Shown here: in pieces, positions 42,884-51,318 of the stretch
How the letters are laid out: each line of letters begins with the position of its first letter
How positions within the stretch are numbered: the first letter of the stretch is position 1
NCBI RefSeq assembly: GCF_048820895.1
Contig: NZ_JBMERQ010000004.1
Coordinates: forward strand, 1 to 64,000
Reading direction: 5' to 3'
Length of the DNA stretch: 64,000 nt
From: Cribrihabitans_A neustonicus
GTDB lineage: Bacteria > Pseudomonadota > Alphaproteobacteria > Rhodobacterales > Rhodobacteraceae
Notes under the pieces: generated by a model
What the model was told of the DNA's origin: nothing
What the model saw: the letters and a program-made list of their open reading frames with translations, nothing else
Databases searched by the model: none
Translations under genes and position numbers: made by a program

Positions 42884-44905
42884 ATGGTGACCCCGGGCCC
42901 GGGCCCGCAAGACACGCAAGGAGCAGCCGGGGCGGAAACGTCCCGGCTGTTCGTCTATAACGGCGGCTTCCTCAGCCAGAAGCGGTTGCGGCGGATCCTG
43001 TCGCTTGCCGGCTACCGGGTCCGCCTCGGCCTGCCGCAGCCGCAGGACATGGTCGGCATTTGGGGGGCCTCCCCCACCGCGCACCGCGGCCGGGCGGTCG
43101 CAGCGCGGCGCGGCTGCGGGCTGCTCAGGGTGGAGGACGCCTTCCTGCGCTCCCTGCACCCGGGCCGCGCGGGCGAGCCGCCGCTGGGGCTGCTTCTCGA
43201 CCGCGAGGGCGTGCATTTCGACGCGGAAAGCCCCTCGGAGCTTGAGCGCCTGCTTGCCACCCACCCGCTCGACGACAGCCACCTCCTGCGGCGCGCCCGC
43301 GGCGCCATCGCGCGCATGCGGGAGGCCCATCTCAGCAAATACAGCGGCTTTGACCCCGCCGTTGCGCCGCCCGATCCCGGCTATGTCCTGGTGGCCGACC
43401 AGGCCCGCCACGACGCCTCGGTAATTGCCTCCGGCGCCGGGCGGGCGCGGTTCCTCGAAATGCTCGCCTACGCGCAGGAGGAAAACCCCGGCGCGCGGGT
43501 GCTGCTCAAAACCCACCCCGAAACCCTGCGCGGCTACCGCCCCGGCCACTTCGAGGCCGCGGACGCCCAGGGCCGCGTGCAGCTCTACACCGGCGGGGCC
43601 TCCCCCTGGGCGCTGCTGGAGGGCGCGGTCGGGGTCTATACCGTCTCCTCGCAACTGGGATTCGAGGCGATCCTCGCCGGCCACAAGCCGCGCGTCTTCG
43701 GCCAGCCGTTCTATGCCGGCTGGGGGCTCAGCACTGACGACGCCCCGCCCGCGCGGCGGCAGCGGAACCTCACCCGCGCGCAGCTCTTCGCTGCCGCGAT
43801 GATCCTCTACCCTACATGGTACGATCCCTTCCGCGATGAGCTCTGCGAGCTGGAAACCGCGCTCGACAATCTGGAAGCCAGGGCCCGCGCCTGGCGCGAG
43901 GACCGTCTTGGCTGGGCCGCCTCCGGCATGCGGCTTTGGAAACGCGAGCCGCTGCAGGCCTTCTATGGCGGCGAGAAGCGCGTGCGCTTCACCGAAGACG
44001 CAGGCAAAGCACAGGGCCGAAAGCGCATGGTCTGGGCCGGCAAGGCCAGCGAAGCCCATGCGGGCGCCGCCCGGGTCGAGGACGGTTTCCTGCGCTCCCG
44101 CGGGCTGGGAGCGGAGCTGGTGCCGCCACTGTCGCTGGTGACCGACTGGCGCGGCATCTACTACGACCCGCGCCAGCCCTCGGACCTCGACCACCTGATC
44201 GCCCGCCGCAGCACGCTGACCGGGGCCCAGACCCGCCGCACCGAGGCCCTCATCAAGAGCCTCACCGGCGGCGGCCTGTCGAAATACAATCTCGGAGGCC
44301 CCGCCCCGGCTCTGCCCGACGGCCACCGAATCCTGGTTCCGGGCCAGGTCGCGGATGACGCCTCGATCCTCTGCGGCGCAGCTGAGGTCAACAATAACAG
44401 CGCCCTGCTCCAAGCCGTGCGCGCTGCCAACCCGGAAGCCGTTATCATTTACAAACCGCACCCGGATGTGGAGGCCGGCCTGCGCGCGGGTGAGATCGAT
44501 GGCGGCGGCCTCGCCGATGTGATCGCCGTAAAGGCCGATCCGGCAGACCTGCTGGCCCAGGTGCAGGAGGTGTGGACAATGACCTCCCTAATGGGTTTCG
44601 AGGCCCTGCTGCGCGGCATTCCCGTGACCACGCTCGGCCGGCCCTTCTACGCGGGCTGGGGGCTGACCCGCGATCTGGCAAAGCAGCCTGCCTGGCGCCG
44701 GGCGCGCCCTTCGCTCCTCGGCCTCGCCCATGCCGCATTGATCGACTACCCGCGCTACCGCGATCCCGTTACCGGTGAGCCCTGCCCGGCCGAAGCCGCC
44801 GTGATGCGTCTGAAACACGGCCCGCTGCCGCACCCCGGCGCCGCCAACCGCTTGCTCTCCAAGCTGCAAGGCCTGTTTGCCAGCTGCGCCCCCCTCTGGC
44901 GCTGA
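42884..44905 (+). CDS. kpsC: Capsule beta-Kdo transferase KpsC (two GT modules)
   Basis: This 673-residue protein is a tandem duplication, as in KpsC, which extends the poly-Kdo linker with alternating linkages. Module 1 has RLFVYNGGFLSQKRLRRIL and LLKTHPETLRGYR with SSQLGFEAILAGHKPRVFGQPFYAGWGL; module 2 repeats it as IIYKPHPDVEAG and TSLMGFEALLRGIPVTTLGRPFYAGWGL. It is contiguous with kpsD. The exporter genes (kpsM, kpsT, kpsE) are not in this window. Confidence 0.92.
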   Translation: MVTPGPGPQDTQGAAGAETSRLFVYNGGFLSQKRLRRILSLAGYRVRLGLPQPQDMVGIWGASPTAHRGRAVAARRGCGLLRVEDAFLRSLHPGRAGEPPLGLLLDREGVHFDAESPSELERLLATHPLDDSHLLRRARGAIARMREAHLSKYSGFDPAVAPPDPGYVLVADQARHDASVIASGAGRARFLEMLAYAQEENPGARVLLKTHPETLRGYRPGHFEAADAQGRVQLYTGGASPWALLEGAVGVYTVSSQLGFEAILAGHKPRVFGQPFYAGWGLSTDDAPPARRQRNLTRAQLFAAAMILYPTWYDPFRDELCELETALDNLEARARAWREDRLGWAASGMRLWKREPLQAFYGGEKRVRFTEDAGKAQGRKRMVWAGKASEAHAGAARVEDGFLRSRGLGAELVPPLSLVTDWRGIYYDPRQPSDLDHLIARRSTLTGAQTRRTEALIKSLTGGGLSKYNLGGPAPALPDGHRILVPGQVADDASILCGAAEVNNNSALLQAVRAANPEAVIIYKPHPDVEAGLRAGEIDGGGLADVIAVKADPADLLAQVQEVWTMTSLMGFEALLRGIPVTTLGRPFYAGWGLTRDLAKQPAWRRARPSLLGLAHAALIDYPRYRDPVTGEPCPAEAAVMRLKHGPLPHPGAANRLLSKLQGLFASCAPLWR

Positions 44906-44921
44906 CACCCCCGCCCCCGCC

Positions 44922-44976
44922 GCTTTCTGACCTGAAAACCCCGGGGTGAGGCCGTCAGGCCGAGAGGCAGCGCCCC
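44922..44976 (-). repeat. Extragenic repeat family, copy B
   Basis: The minus strand reads CTCGGCCTGACGGCCTCACC followed by CCGGGGTTTTCAGGTCAGAAAG, matching copy A. It fills the short convergent gap between kpsC and ribD. Confidence 0.8.
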
Positions 44977-44985
44977 CAATGCCCG

Positions 44986-46083
44986 TTATCGCAGCTCCCG
45001 CGTCCAACGGTGCAGGATGTCGCCCCCGGTACGGCGGGCCTCGATCAACTCGAACCTCGGCGCCTCCGCCAGCTTGCCGATCCCCAGCGCCCCGATCGAG
45101 GGCAGTCCCTCGGCACCGATGCCGAGGCCCGCGGTAAAGCCGATCAGCTCGTCCACCAGGTCAAATGCCAGCAAAGACGCCGCCAGGGCGCTGCCGCCCT
45201 CGCAGAACACCCGCGTGAGCCCGGCCGCACCCAGCTGCTGCAAAACGTCGCCCGGGTCGAGCTGCACGCCATGCGCCGCGCAGGGGATCAGCCGCGCGCC
45301 CAGCCCTTGCCAGGCCTCTATCCGCTCCGGCGCAGCGCCCTGGCCGTGGCAAAGCCAGACCGGCACTTTGCGGGCGGTCCGGGCCAGCTGCCCCATCAGA
45401 GGCAGGTCCAAATGGCGCGATATCACCACCCGCACCGGTTGCCGCGCCACGCCCATATCGCGCACGGTAAGCGAGGGGTCATCCGCCCGCGCAGTGCCGC
45501 CGCCCACCATTACCGCGTCATGGCGCGCCCGCATTGCATGCACCACGCGGCGCGCCTCCGGCCCCGTGATCCATTGGCTCTGCCCCGAACCGGTAGCGAT
45601 ACGGCCGTCGAAACTGCTGGCGAGCTTCAGCGTCACCAGCGGGCGGCCCTGTTCTGTCTTGAGGAAGAACCCGGCATGATCCCGCGCTGCCTGCGCGCCC
45701 CAGACGCCCGAAACCACCTCGACGCCCGCGTCGCGCAGCATCTGGAAGCCCTGGCCGGAGACCCGCGGATCGCTGTCTTCGATGGCCGCCACGACCCGGG
45801 AAATGCCAGCGTCGATCAGCGCCTGCGAACAGGGAGCGGTCTTGCCGTGATGCGCGCAGGGCTCAAGTGTCACATAGGCCGTTGCCCCGCGTGCTGCCTC
45901 ACCGGCCTGGGCCAGCGCCTCTGTCTCGGCGTGCGGGCGCCCGCCCGGCTTGGTCCAGCCGCGCCCCACGATGCGCCCCTCGCGCACGATGACGCAGCCC
46001 ACCGCCGGGTTTGGCCAGCAGTTGCCCTGCCCGCGCCGGCCCAGCGACAGGGCCAGCGCCATGAAACGGTGATCGGGATCCAT
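44986..46083 (-). CDS. ribD: Bifunctional pyrimidine deaminase/reductase RibD
   Basis: This 365-residue enzyme deaminates and reduces the pyrimidine intermediate of riboflavin synthesis. Deaminase zinc ligands are in HAETEAL and PCAHHGKTAPC; the reductase half starts near 150 (VTLKLASSFDGRIATGSGQS). ATG 46083 overlaps the nrdR stop by one base (TGATG); GTG 46086 is an alternative giving a GTGA overlap. Confidence 0.93.
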   Translation of the reverse strand: MDPDHRFMALALSLGRRGQGNCWPNPAVGCVIVREGRIVGRGWTKPGGRPHAETEALAQAGEAARGATAYVTLEPCAHHGKTAPCSQALIDAGISRVVAAIEDSDPRVSGQGFQMLRDAGVEVVSGVWGAQAARDHAGFFLKTEQGRPLVTLKLASSFDGRIATGSGQSQWITGPEARRVVHAMRARHDAVMVGGGTARADDPSLTVRDMGVARQPVRVVISRHLDLPLMGQLARTARKVPVWLCHGQGAAPERIEAWQGLGARLIPCAAHGVQLDPGDVLQQLGAAGLTRVFCEGGSALAASLLAFDLVDELIGFTAGLGIGAEGLPSIGALGIGKLAEAPRFELIEARRTGGDILHRWTRELR

Positions 46084-46550
46084 CACTCTTCCGGAGCGAC
46101 ATGGGGGCGCAGCTCGTGGACGAAGTCCTCGAAATCGTCCGCGGCCTGGAAGTTTTTGTAAACGCTGGCAAATCTCACATAGGCGACAGTGTCGATCCGG
46201 GCCAGCGCCTCCATCACGATCTCACCGATCTTCTTGGAGGCGATGTCCGTTTCGCCCATGCTCTCCAGGCGCCGCACAATGCCCGAGATCATCTGGTCGA
46301 TGCGCTCCGGCTCGATCGGGCGTTTTTGCATGGAGATGCGGATCGAGCGCTCCAGCTTATCGCGGTCGAAGTCCTCGCGCTTGCCGGACGTCTTGATCAC
46401 CACCAAGTCACGCAGCTGCACCCGCTCATAGGTGGTGAAGCGGCCGCCGCAAGCCGGGCAGAACCGCCGCCTCCGGATCGAGACGTGATCTTCGGCGGGC
46501 CGGGAATCCTTGACCTGAGTGTCGATATTTCCGCAAAATGGGCAGCGCAT
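46083..46550 (-). CDS. nrdR: Transcriptional repressor NrdR
   Basis: This 155-residue zinc-finger/ATP-cone protein represses ribonucleotide reductase genes when dATP is high. The zinc ribbon is CPFCGN ... CPACGGRFTTYE, and the ATP-cone starts VVIKTSGKREDFDRDKLERS. It is coupled to ribD, as in many proteobacteria. Confidence 0.96.
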   Translation of the reverse strand: MRCPFCGNIDTQVKDSRPAEDHVSIRRRRFCPACGGRFTTYERVQLRDLVVIKTSGKREDFDRDKLERSIRISMQKRPIEPERIDQMISGIVRRLESMGETDIASKKIGEIVMEALARIDTVAYVRFASVYKNFQAADDFEDFVHELRPHVAPEE

Positions 46551-46672
46551 CCGCCGGTATCCTCAATCCTGTCAGCCTTTAACTTGTGTCCGGGTTTCCC
46601 CGGTTATCCACAACTATAGGGCACCCTCCAGAATTTGGGTAGAGGTGAAATAATGCCGCTAGATAAAGAGGT

Positions 46673-47089
46673 TCACCCGAGGTGCGCCACCACCTCCCGG
46701 CGGTGCGGCGCATCGCGGTGTTCGAACAGGTAAACCCCTTGCCAGCGCCCCAAGACCGGCGCGCCGCCGCTCACCGGGATCGACAGGCTCACCGGCATCA
46801 TCGCTGCCTTGATATGGGCGGGCATGTCATCCGGCCCCTCGTAGGTATGGCGCAAGTAACGCATCGAAGGGTGGTCCGAGGGCGGCACCAGGCGGGAGAA
46901 GAAGGCCTGCAGATCGCCCTGCACCGCGGGGTCGGCGTTTTCCTGGATCAGCAGCGAGCAGGACGTATGGCGCACAAAGAGGGTAAGCAGCCCGTCGCGC
47001 ATGCCCTGACCCGCCACCCAGGTGCGGAGATCGGCGGTGAATTCGTAAAGCCCCTGGCCGCGGGTGGCGATGGTGAAGCGCTGCTGCAT
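46673..47089 (-). CDS. YjbQ/UPF0047 family protein
   Basis: This 138-residue protein shows the family signatures FVRHTSCSLLIQENADP and HPSMRYLRHTYEGPDDMPAHIKAAM and the end VLGRWQGVYLFEHRDAPHRREV. YjbQ proteins form trimers and have weak thiamin-phosphate synthase activity, but their true role is unclear. ATG 47089 begins the family domain. Confidence 0.9.
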   Translation of the reverse strand: MQQRFTIATRGQGLYEFTADLRTWVAGQGMRDGLLTLFVRHTSCSLLIQENADPAVQGDLQAFFSRLVPPSDHPSMRYLRHTYEGPDDMPAHIKAAMMPVSLSIPVSGGAPVLGRWQGVYLFEHRDAPHRREVVAHLG

Positions 47090-47164
47090 GGGTTCGTTCT
47101 GGACTAAAGCCGCGCGCCGGGCAAGCGGGGCGGCACCCAAGGCCGGAGGCTGCCAGGGACCGGA

Positions 47165-47587
47165 TCAGTCGAGGAAGATGCCGTGACGGGGCCGCCGGTC
47201 GAAGCAGCGGTTGTAGGCCGAGCCCGTGCTCCTGCTGTTGCCCGCCGCCGTGATGTTCAGCGAGTGCCGCGGCGACAGATCCGCGCCTGGCGGCGGCGCG
47301 AAAGAGAACTGCACCGCCTTGTGGGTGGGGCGGCTCAGCGAGGGGCCGATGCCGCGCCAAATATAGATACGCTGGCTCAGCGGCGCGCCCAGCTCGCGAA
47401 AGGCATAATCCCCGGAGGCGCACCAGTAGTCCCGCGGCATGGCGCCGACTTCGCTCACAACCTCCCAGACGCCGTCGGCTACCGGAAACACCTCGTGCCG
47501 GTTCCAGGACCACCAGGCCGTCGAGGCACCCGGCGCCACCACACAAGCGCCCGTCAGGGCAACGGTAAGAAACGCGTGCAGTTTCAT
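47165..47587 (-). CDS. Small secreted protein, unknown
   Basis: This 140-residue protein has a signal peptide (MKLHAFLTVALTGACVVAPG) and four Cys in the mature part or near it (CVV at the signal end, WCASG, NRCFD), which may form disulfides. The segment EVVSEVGAMPRDYWCASGDY followed by an Arg-rich end resembles periplasmic proteins common in roseobacters, but I cannot name the family. It is 75 bases before yjbQ on the same strand. Confidence 0.7.
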   Translation of the reverse strand: MKLHAFLTVALTGACVVAPGASTAWWSWNRHEVFPVADGVWEVVSEVGAMPRDYWCASGDYAFRELGAPLSQRIYIWRGIGPSLSRPTHKAVQFSFAPPPGADLSPRHSLNITAAGNSRSTGSAYNRCFDRRPRHGIFLD

Positions 47588-47769
47588 GAGAGGCCTCCCT
47601 TCTCATCGCTGCGGCGGGGGATGCGGGATCGGGCGGACCGCAGCACAGTGTGAGCCCCGCCGGTGTCACGGGAAAGACTAAGGCGCGCGCCAACACGGGC
47701 AAATCACAGCGCCGTGGGGCTGGGGCGGCGGAAAGCAGCGGGGCACGACCGAAGGCCGGGTTTGGCCAG
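47588..47769. other. Intergenic DNA left of the MITE-like repeat
   Basis: No gene is supported here. It contains the promoter side of the 47165-47587 gene and GC-rich sequence leading into the repeat at 47770. Confidence 0.4.
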
Positions 47770-47946
47770 CGCGGGACGAGGCCGAAGGCCGCCGCGCATC
47801 GCCGGCGCGCCCGCACGCGGCGGCGACTTGGCATCGGCCAGGAGGTTCCTCGGGAGGGTTCACGGACGTGGCCGGGATAAACTGCCATCCACTCCGGTTC
47901 GGACCGCCTCCGCGCGCGCCGCCGACGCGCGGCTCTCCGCCTGCCT
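47770..47946 (+). repeat. MITE-like intergenic repeat, copy 1
   Basis: About 177 bases match 48937-49110 at most positions; the identical cores include AGGCCGAAGGCCGCCGCGCA, GCCGGGATAAACTGCCA and CGCGCGCCGCCGACGCGCGG. The two ends are partly complementary (GCCGCCGCGC... against ...CGCCGACGCGCGGC), like terminal inverted repeats. Small frames in it are shadows and lack ribosome sites. Confidence 0.75.
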
Positions 47947-47986
47947 CACTGGATCCAAATGCGGCTGACCGGCACCGCACAAGAAG

Positions 47987-48026
47987 ATACCCCTGCAGCG
48001 GCCGGTCAGGACTGCTGCAGGGGTAT
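47987..48026 (-). terminator. Strong hairpin, likely terminator of the 48065 gene
   Basis: A perfect 12-bp inverted repeat, ATACCCCTGCAG (47987-47998) and CTGCAGGGGTAT (48015-48026), has a 16-base loop. On the minus strand it is followed by the pyrimidine-rich TCTTCTTG, which fits termination 39 bases past the stop at 48065. Confidence 0.6.
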
Positions 48027-48064
48027 TATGGCGCGCAGGAAGCCCCCTTCCCGCGAAGCGCGGC

Positions 48065-48355
48065 TCAGCCGCGGGCGGGAAACGGGATGACTTCGGCGCT
48101 CGGACGGCTCCCCAGCACGCCTTCGAGCACCTGCATCACGGCGGCATCGGGTACCCGGCCGCTTTCCCCGTATTCCGCCCGCGCCTGCGCGCGCAGCATC
48201 TCGCGGGTTTCCTCCGCGCCCATCTGCTTCAGCGCGTCCCCCTGCGCCAGCAGCACACCCGCCAAAAAGCCATTGGCGAGCACCAGCCCGTTCAATTCCT
48301 GCAATTTCGCGTCCAGCGCCCCCAGCGCCGCATCCGCATCACGGTAAGCAGACAT
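48065..48355 (-). CDS. Hypothetical helical protein
   Basis: This 96-residue protein is mostly helix (MSAYRDADAALGALDAKLQE ... KQMGAEETREMLRAQARAEY) with no membrane segment. ATG 48355 is preferred because GGGGGGATGAG lies directly upstream; MVRGDE at 48373 is an alternative. I do not recognise it. It follows the DCC gene on the same strand at 88 bases. Confidence 0.65.
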   Translation of the reverse strand: MSAYRDADAALGALDAKLQELNGLVLANGFLAGVLLAQGDALKQMGAEETREMLRAQARAEYGESGRVPDAAVMQVLEGVLGSRPSAEVIPFPARG

Positions 48356-48443
48356 CTCATCCCCCCGGACCATTGTCTCTTTGATGTGAATTTTACGATA
48401 AAGCGCGTTGAAACCGCGGACAATCCAAGTTGTTGCCAAATGG

Positions 48444-48902
48444 TTAACGGCCGACGCTCCCGAGGCCGTCCGACCCTGCCAGCCCCTCGGGCGCAAAACG
48501 GAGGGCGAGATCCGGCGGCGGCAGCAGGCAGGCATCGCGCCGCCCGAAGAGCCGGAAGCGATTGCGCGCGATAAGACCGTACAGCGCGTCCTTCACCCGC
48601 CGCGGCAGGAACCGGCACAGCGCCAGCAGGCGCCACGGCCCGCCAAGCCCCCGCAGCACCGCTGCGACCGCATCCAGCCGCTGCAGCACGCGGCCCTCCG
48701 CCACCACCAGCATGGTGCCGAGATCATCGCCAGCCAGCCCCTCCGCCCGGTAGAGCCGCTGCCCCAGGGGCGACTGCGCCAGCGCAAAGGAGAACCGCTC
48801 CGCCCGGTCGTGGCGCAGCACGAAGCGGAAGCAGCTGCAGCAGAGCACGCAGTCGCCATCGAAGACGATGAGGCTTCCGGTGTGATCATTCACCTGCCGC
48901 AT
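48444..48902 (-). CDS. Thiol-disulfide oxidoreductase, DCC family (DUF393)
   Basis: This 152-residue protein has the DCC signature FDGDCVLCCSCFRFVLRHD (DxDCxLC) near residues 14-32 and the downstream RRVKDALYGLIARNRFRLFG part. Family members carry a thioredoxin-like redox motif; a specific partner is unknown. The copy-2 MITE lies 35 bases upstream, close to its promoter region. Confidence 0.9.
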   Translation of the reverse strand: MRQVNDHTGSLIVFDGDCVLCCSCFRFVLRHDRAERFSFALAQSPLGQRLYRAEGLAGDDLGTMLVVAEGRVLQRLDAVAAVLRGLGGPWRLLALCRFLPRRVKDALYGLIARNRFRLFGRRDACLLPPPDLALRFAPEGLAGSDGLGSVGR

Positions 48903-48936
48903 GACCGACCTGCGCTGCTCTCAGTTTGCCGCCAAC

Positions 48937-49110
48937 GCGGAGCCAGGCCGAAGGCCGCCGCGCATCGCCGGCGCGCCCCCCTCGCGGCGGCGATTTGGCT
49001 GAGGCTGGACGTGCCCTCGCGAGGGCGTACGGACTTGGCCGGGATAAACTGCCAGTCGCTCCGGTCAGGATCGCCACCGCGCGCGCCGCCGACGCGCGGC
49101 TTCGCTCGGC
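48937..49110 (+). repeat. MITE-like intergenic repeat, copy 2
   Basis: This is the second copy of the element at 47770-47946, in the same orientation. The two copies bracket the DCC gene and the helical-protein gene. It lies between the DCC gene start and the rpoD terminator. Confidence 0.75.
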
Positions 49111-49141
49111 ATTTCGCCCATTCGCGGCCAATCTTAGCCCA

Positions 49142-49176
49142 TAAAATAGAAATGGCCGCGCTGGGAGCGCGGCCAT
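49142..49176 (-). terminator. Rho-independent terminator of rpoD
   Basis: On the minus strand an 11-bp perfect stem ATGGCCGCGCT/AGCGCGGCCAT with loop CCC is followed by TTCTATTTTA, 22 bases past the rpoD stop. Confidence 0.92.
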
Positions 49177-49197
49177 GGCTGTCAGGGGGGTCTTGGA

Positions 49198-51183
49198 TCA
49201 CTGGTCCAGGAACGACCGCAGCTTGCGCGAGCGGCTCGGGTGTTTGAGCTTCCGCAGCGCCTTCGCCTCGATCTGGCGGATCCGTTCGCGGGTCACGCTG
49301 AACTGCTGGCCGACTTCCTCCAGCGTGTGGTCGGTGTTCATGCCGATGCCGAATCGCATCCGCAGCACACGTTCCTCGCGCGGGGTGAGCGAGGCCAGAA
49401 CCCGGGTGGTGGTTTCCTTCAGGTTCTCCTGAATGGCGCTGTCGAGCGGCAGCACCGCGTTCTTGTCCTCGATGAAATCGCCAAGCTGCGAATCTTCCTC
49501 GTCCCCGATCGGGGTTTCGAGAGAGATCGGCTCCTTGGCGATCTTCATCACCTTGCGGACCTTTTCCAGCGGCATCTGCAGCTTCTCGGCCAGCTCCTCC
49601 GGGGTCGGCTCGCGGCCGATCTCGTGCAGCATCTGGCGGCCGGTGCGGACCAGCTTGTTGATGGTCTCGATCATGTGCACCGGGATCCGGATAGTGCGTG
49701 CCTGATCGGCGATCGAGCGGGTGATCGCCTGGCGGATCCACCAGGTCGCATAGGTCGAGAACTTGTAGCCGCGGCGGTATTCGAACTTGTCGACCGCCTT
49801 CATCAGGCCGATGTTGCCTTCCTGAATGAGATCAAGGAACTGCAGCCCGCGGTTGGTGTATTTCTTGGCGATGGAGATCACCAGGCGCAGGTTGGCTTCC
49901 ACCATTTCCTTCTTGGCCTGGCGGGCCTCCTTCTCGCCCTTCTGCACCTGCTGCACGATGCGGCGGAATTCCGAGATGTCGAGGCCGACATACTGGCCCA
50001 CCTGCGCCATGTCGGCGCGCAGCTCCTCCACCTTGTCGGTGGAGCGCTCGATGAACATCTGCCAGCCGCGGCCCGGCTTTTCAGCCATTTCCGACAGCCA
50101 GTTCGGGTCCAGCTCGCGTCCGCGGTAAGCGTCGACGAATTCCTTGCGGTTGATCCGGGCCTGATCGGCCAGCTTCACCACGGCGCTGTCGATCTGCATG
50201 ATCCGGCGGTTGATGCCGTAAAGCTGGTCGATCAGCGCCTCGATGCGGTTGTTGTGCAGGTGCAGCCCGTTCACCAGCTCGACGATCTCCGAACGCAGCT
50301 GCTGATAGCGGGCCTCGTCCTCGGCGCTGAAGGAGCCGTCCTCGTTCAGCGTAGCCGAGATCCGGCTGTCCTGCATCTCGCTCAGCTCGGCGAAGTCAGT
50401 GGAGATCCGGTCCAGCGTGGTCAGCACCCGGTCCTTGAGCGCGGCCTCCATCGCGGCGAGCGACATGTTGGCCTGCTCGTCCTCGTCCTCGTCTTCCTCG
50501 CGGGAGATCGGGTTGCCGTCCGCGTCGAGCTCGGGGCCTTCTTCCTTGGCGGGCTTGGCCGCCTGCACCGCTGACGGGTCGACCACCGGCTCCTCGACAC
50601 CGCCCTCTTCGTCGAGCTGGTTGCCGAAAGTGGCTTCCAGGTCGATGACGTCGCGCAGCAGGATGTCCTCGGACAGCAGTTCGTCGTGCCAGATGGTGAT
50701 CGCCTGGAAGGTCAGCGGGCTTTCGCAAAGCCCCGCGATCATCGTGTTGCGGCCGGCCTCGATGCGCTTGGCGATCGCGATCTCGCCCTCGCGGGACAAG
50801 AGCTCGACCGAGCCCATCTCGCGCAGGTACATGCGCACCGGGTCATCGGTGCGGTCGAGCTTCTCGGCCTGCGCGCCGGCCAGCGCGACCTCGCGCGGGC
50901 CCTCGGTGGTGACCAGATCGGTCGAGCCCTTGTTCTCTTCTTCCTCGGCTTCCTCGTCCTCGATGATGTTGATGCCCATCTCGCTGAGCATCGACATCAC
51001 GTCTTCGATCTGTTCCGAGCTGACCTGATCCGGCGGCAGCACCTGATTGAGCTGATCATAGGTGATGTAGCCCTTTTCGCGGGCTTCCGCGATCATCTTC
51101 TTGACCTGAGCCTGGCTCATGTCGAGGGAAATTTCGGGCTCCTGATCGTCAGGCTTGCGGTCGTCGGTGTCTTTGGCGGCCAT
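49198..51183 (-). CDS. rpoD: Primary sigma factor RpoD
   Basis: This 661-residue vegetative sigma factor has an acidic N-terminal region 1.1, a long non-conserved insert (about 120-330), region 2 (KFEYRRGYKFSTYATWWIRQ), region 3 and region 4.2 (VTRERIRQIEAKALRKLKHP). It lies downstream of dnaG on the same strand, the usual macromolecular-synthesis pairing, with a 135-bp gap that probably holds an internal promoter. A strong terminator follows. Confidence 0.97.
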   Translation of the reverse strand: MAAKDTDDRKPDDQEPEISLDMSQAQVKKMIAEAREKGYITYDQLNQVLPPDQVSSEQIEDVMSMLSEMGINIIEDEEAEEEENKGSTDLVTTEGPREVALAGAQAEKLDRTDDPVRMYLREMGSVELLSREGEIAIAKRIEAGRNTMIAGLCESPLTFQAITIWHDELLSEDILLRDVIDLEATFGNQLDEEGGVEEPVVDPSAVQAAKPAKEEGPELDADGNPISREEDEDEDEQANMSLAAMEAALKDRVLTTLDRISTDFAELSEMQDSRISATLNEDGSFSAEDEARYQQLRSEIVELVNGLHLHNNRIEALIDQLYGINRRIMQIDSAVVKLADQARINRKEFVDAYRGRELDPNWLSEMAEKPGRGWQMFIERSTDKVEELRADMAQVGQYVGLDISEFRRIVQQVQKGEKEARQAKKEMVEANLRLVISIAKKYTNRGLQFLDLIQEGNIGLMKAVDKFEYRRGYKFSTYATWWIRQAITRSIADQARTIRIPVHMIETINKLVRTGRQMLHEIGREPTPEELAEKLQMPLEKVRKVMKIAKEPISLETPIGDEEDSQLGDFIEDKNAVLPLDSAIQENLKETTTRVLASLTPREERVLRMRFGIGMNTDHTLEEVGQQFSVTRERIRQIEAKALRKLKHPSRSRKLRSFLDQ

Positions 51184-51318
51184 TCATTGCTCCTCATCAG
51201 GGGCTGCGGGGCGATTCGGGTCGCGCGAATCATGTGCGCGATGATCTGATTCGTCACCCGGTTTACCCAATTTTCTTTTGCTCTTCCTTAGCAAAACGCA
51301 TCAGCGTCTGTGGCTGTG

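Noticed and set aside
47678..47980. Reverse-strand frames with shared peptide sequence in both MITE copies
   Set aside because: Both copies are intergenic, with no ribosome sites, and the frames end differently, so the match reflects the DNA repeat.
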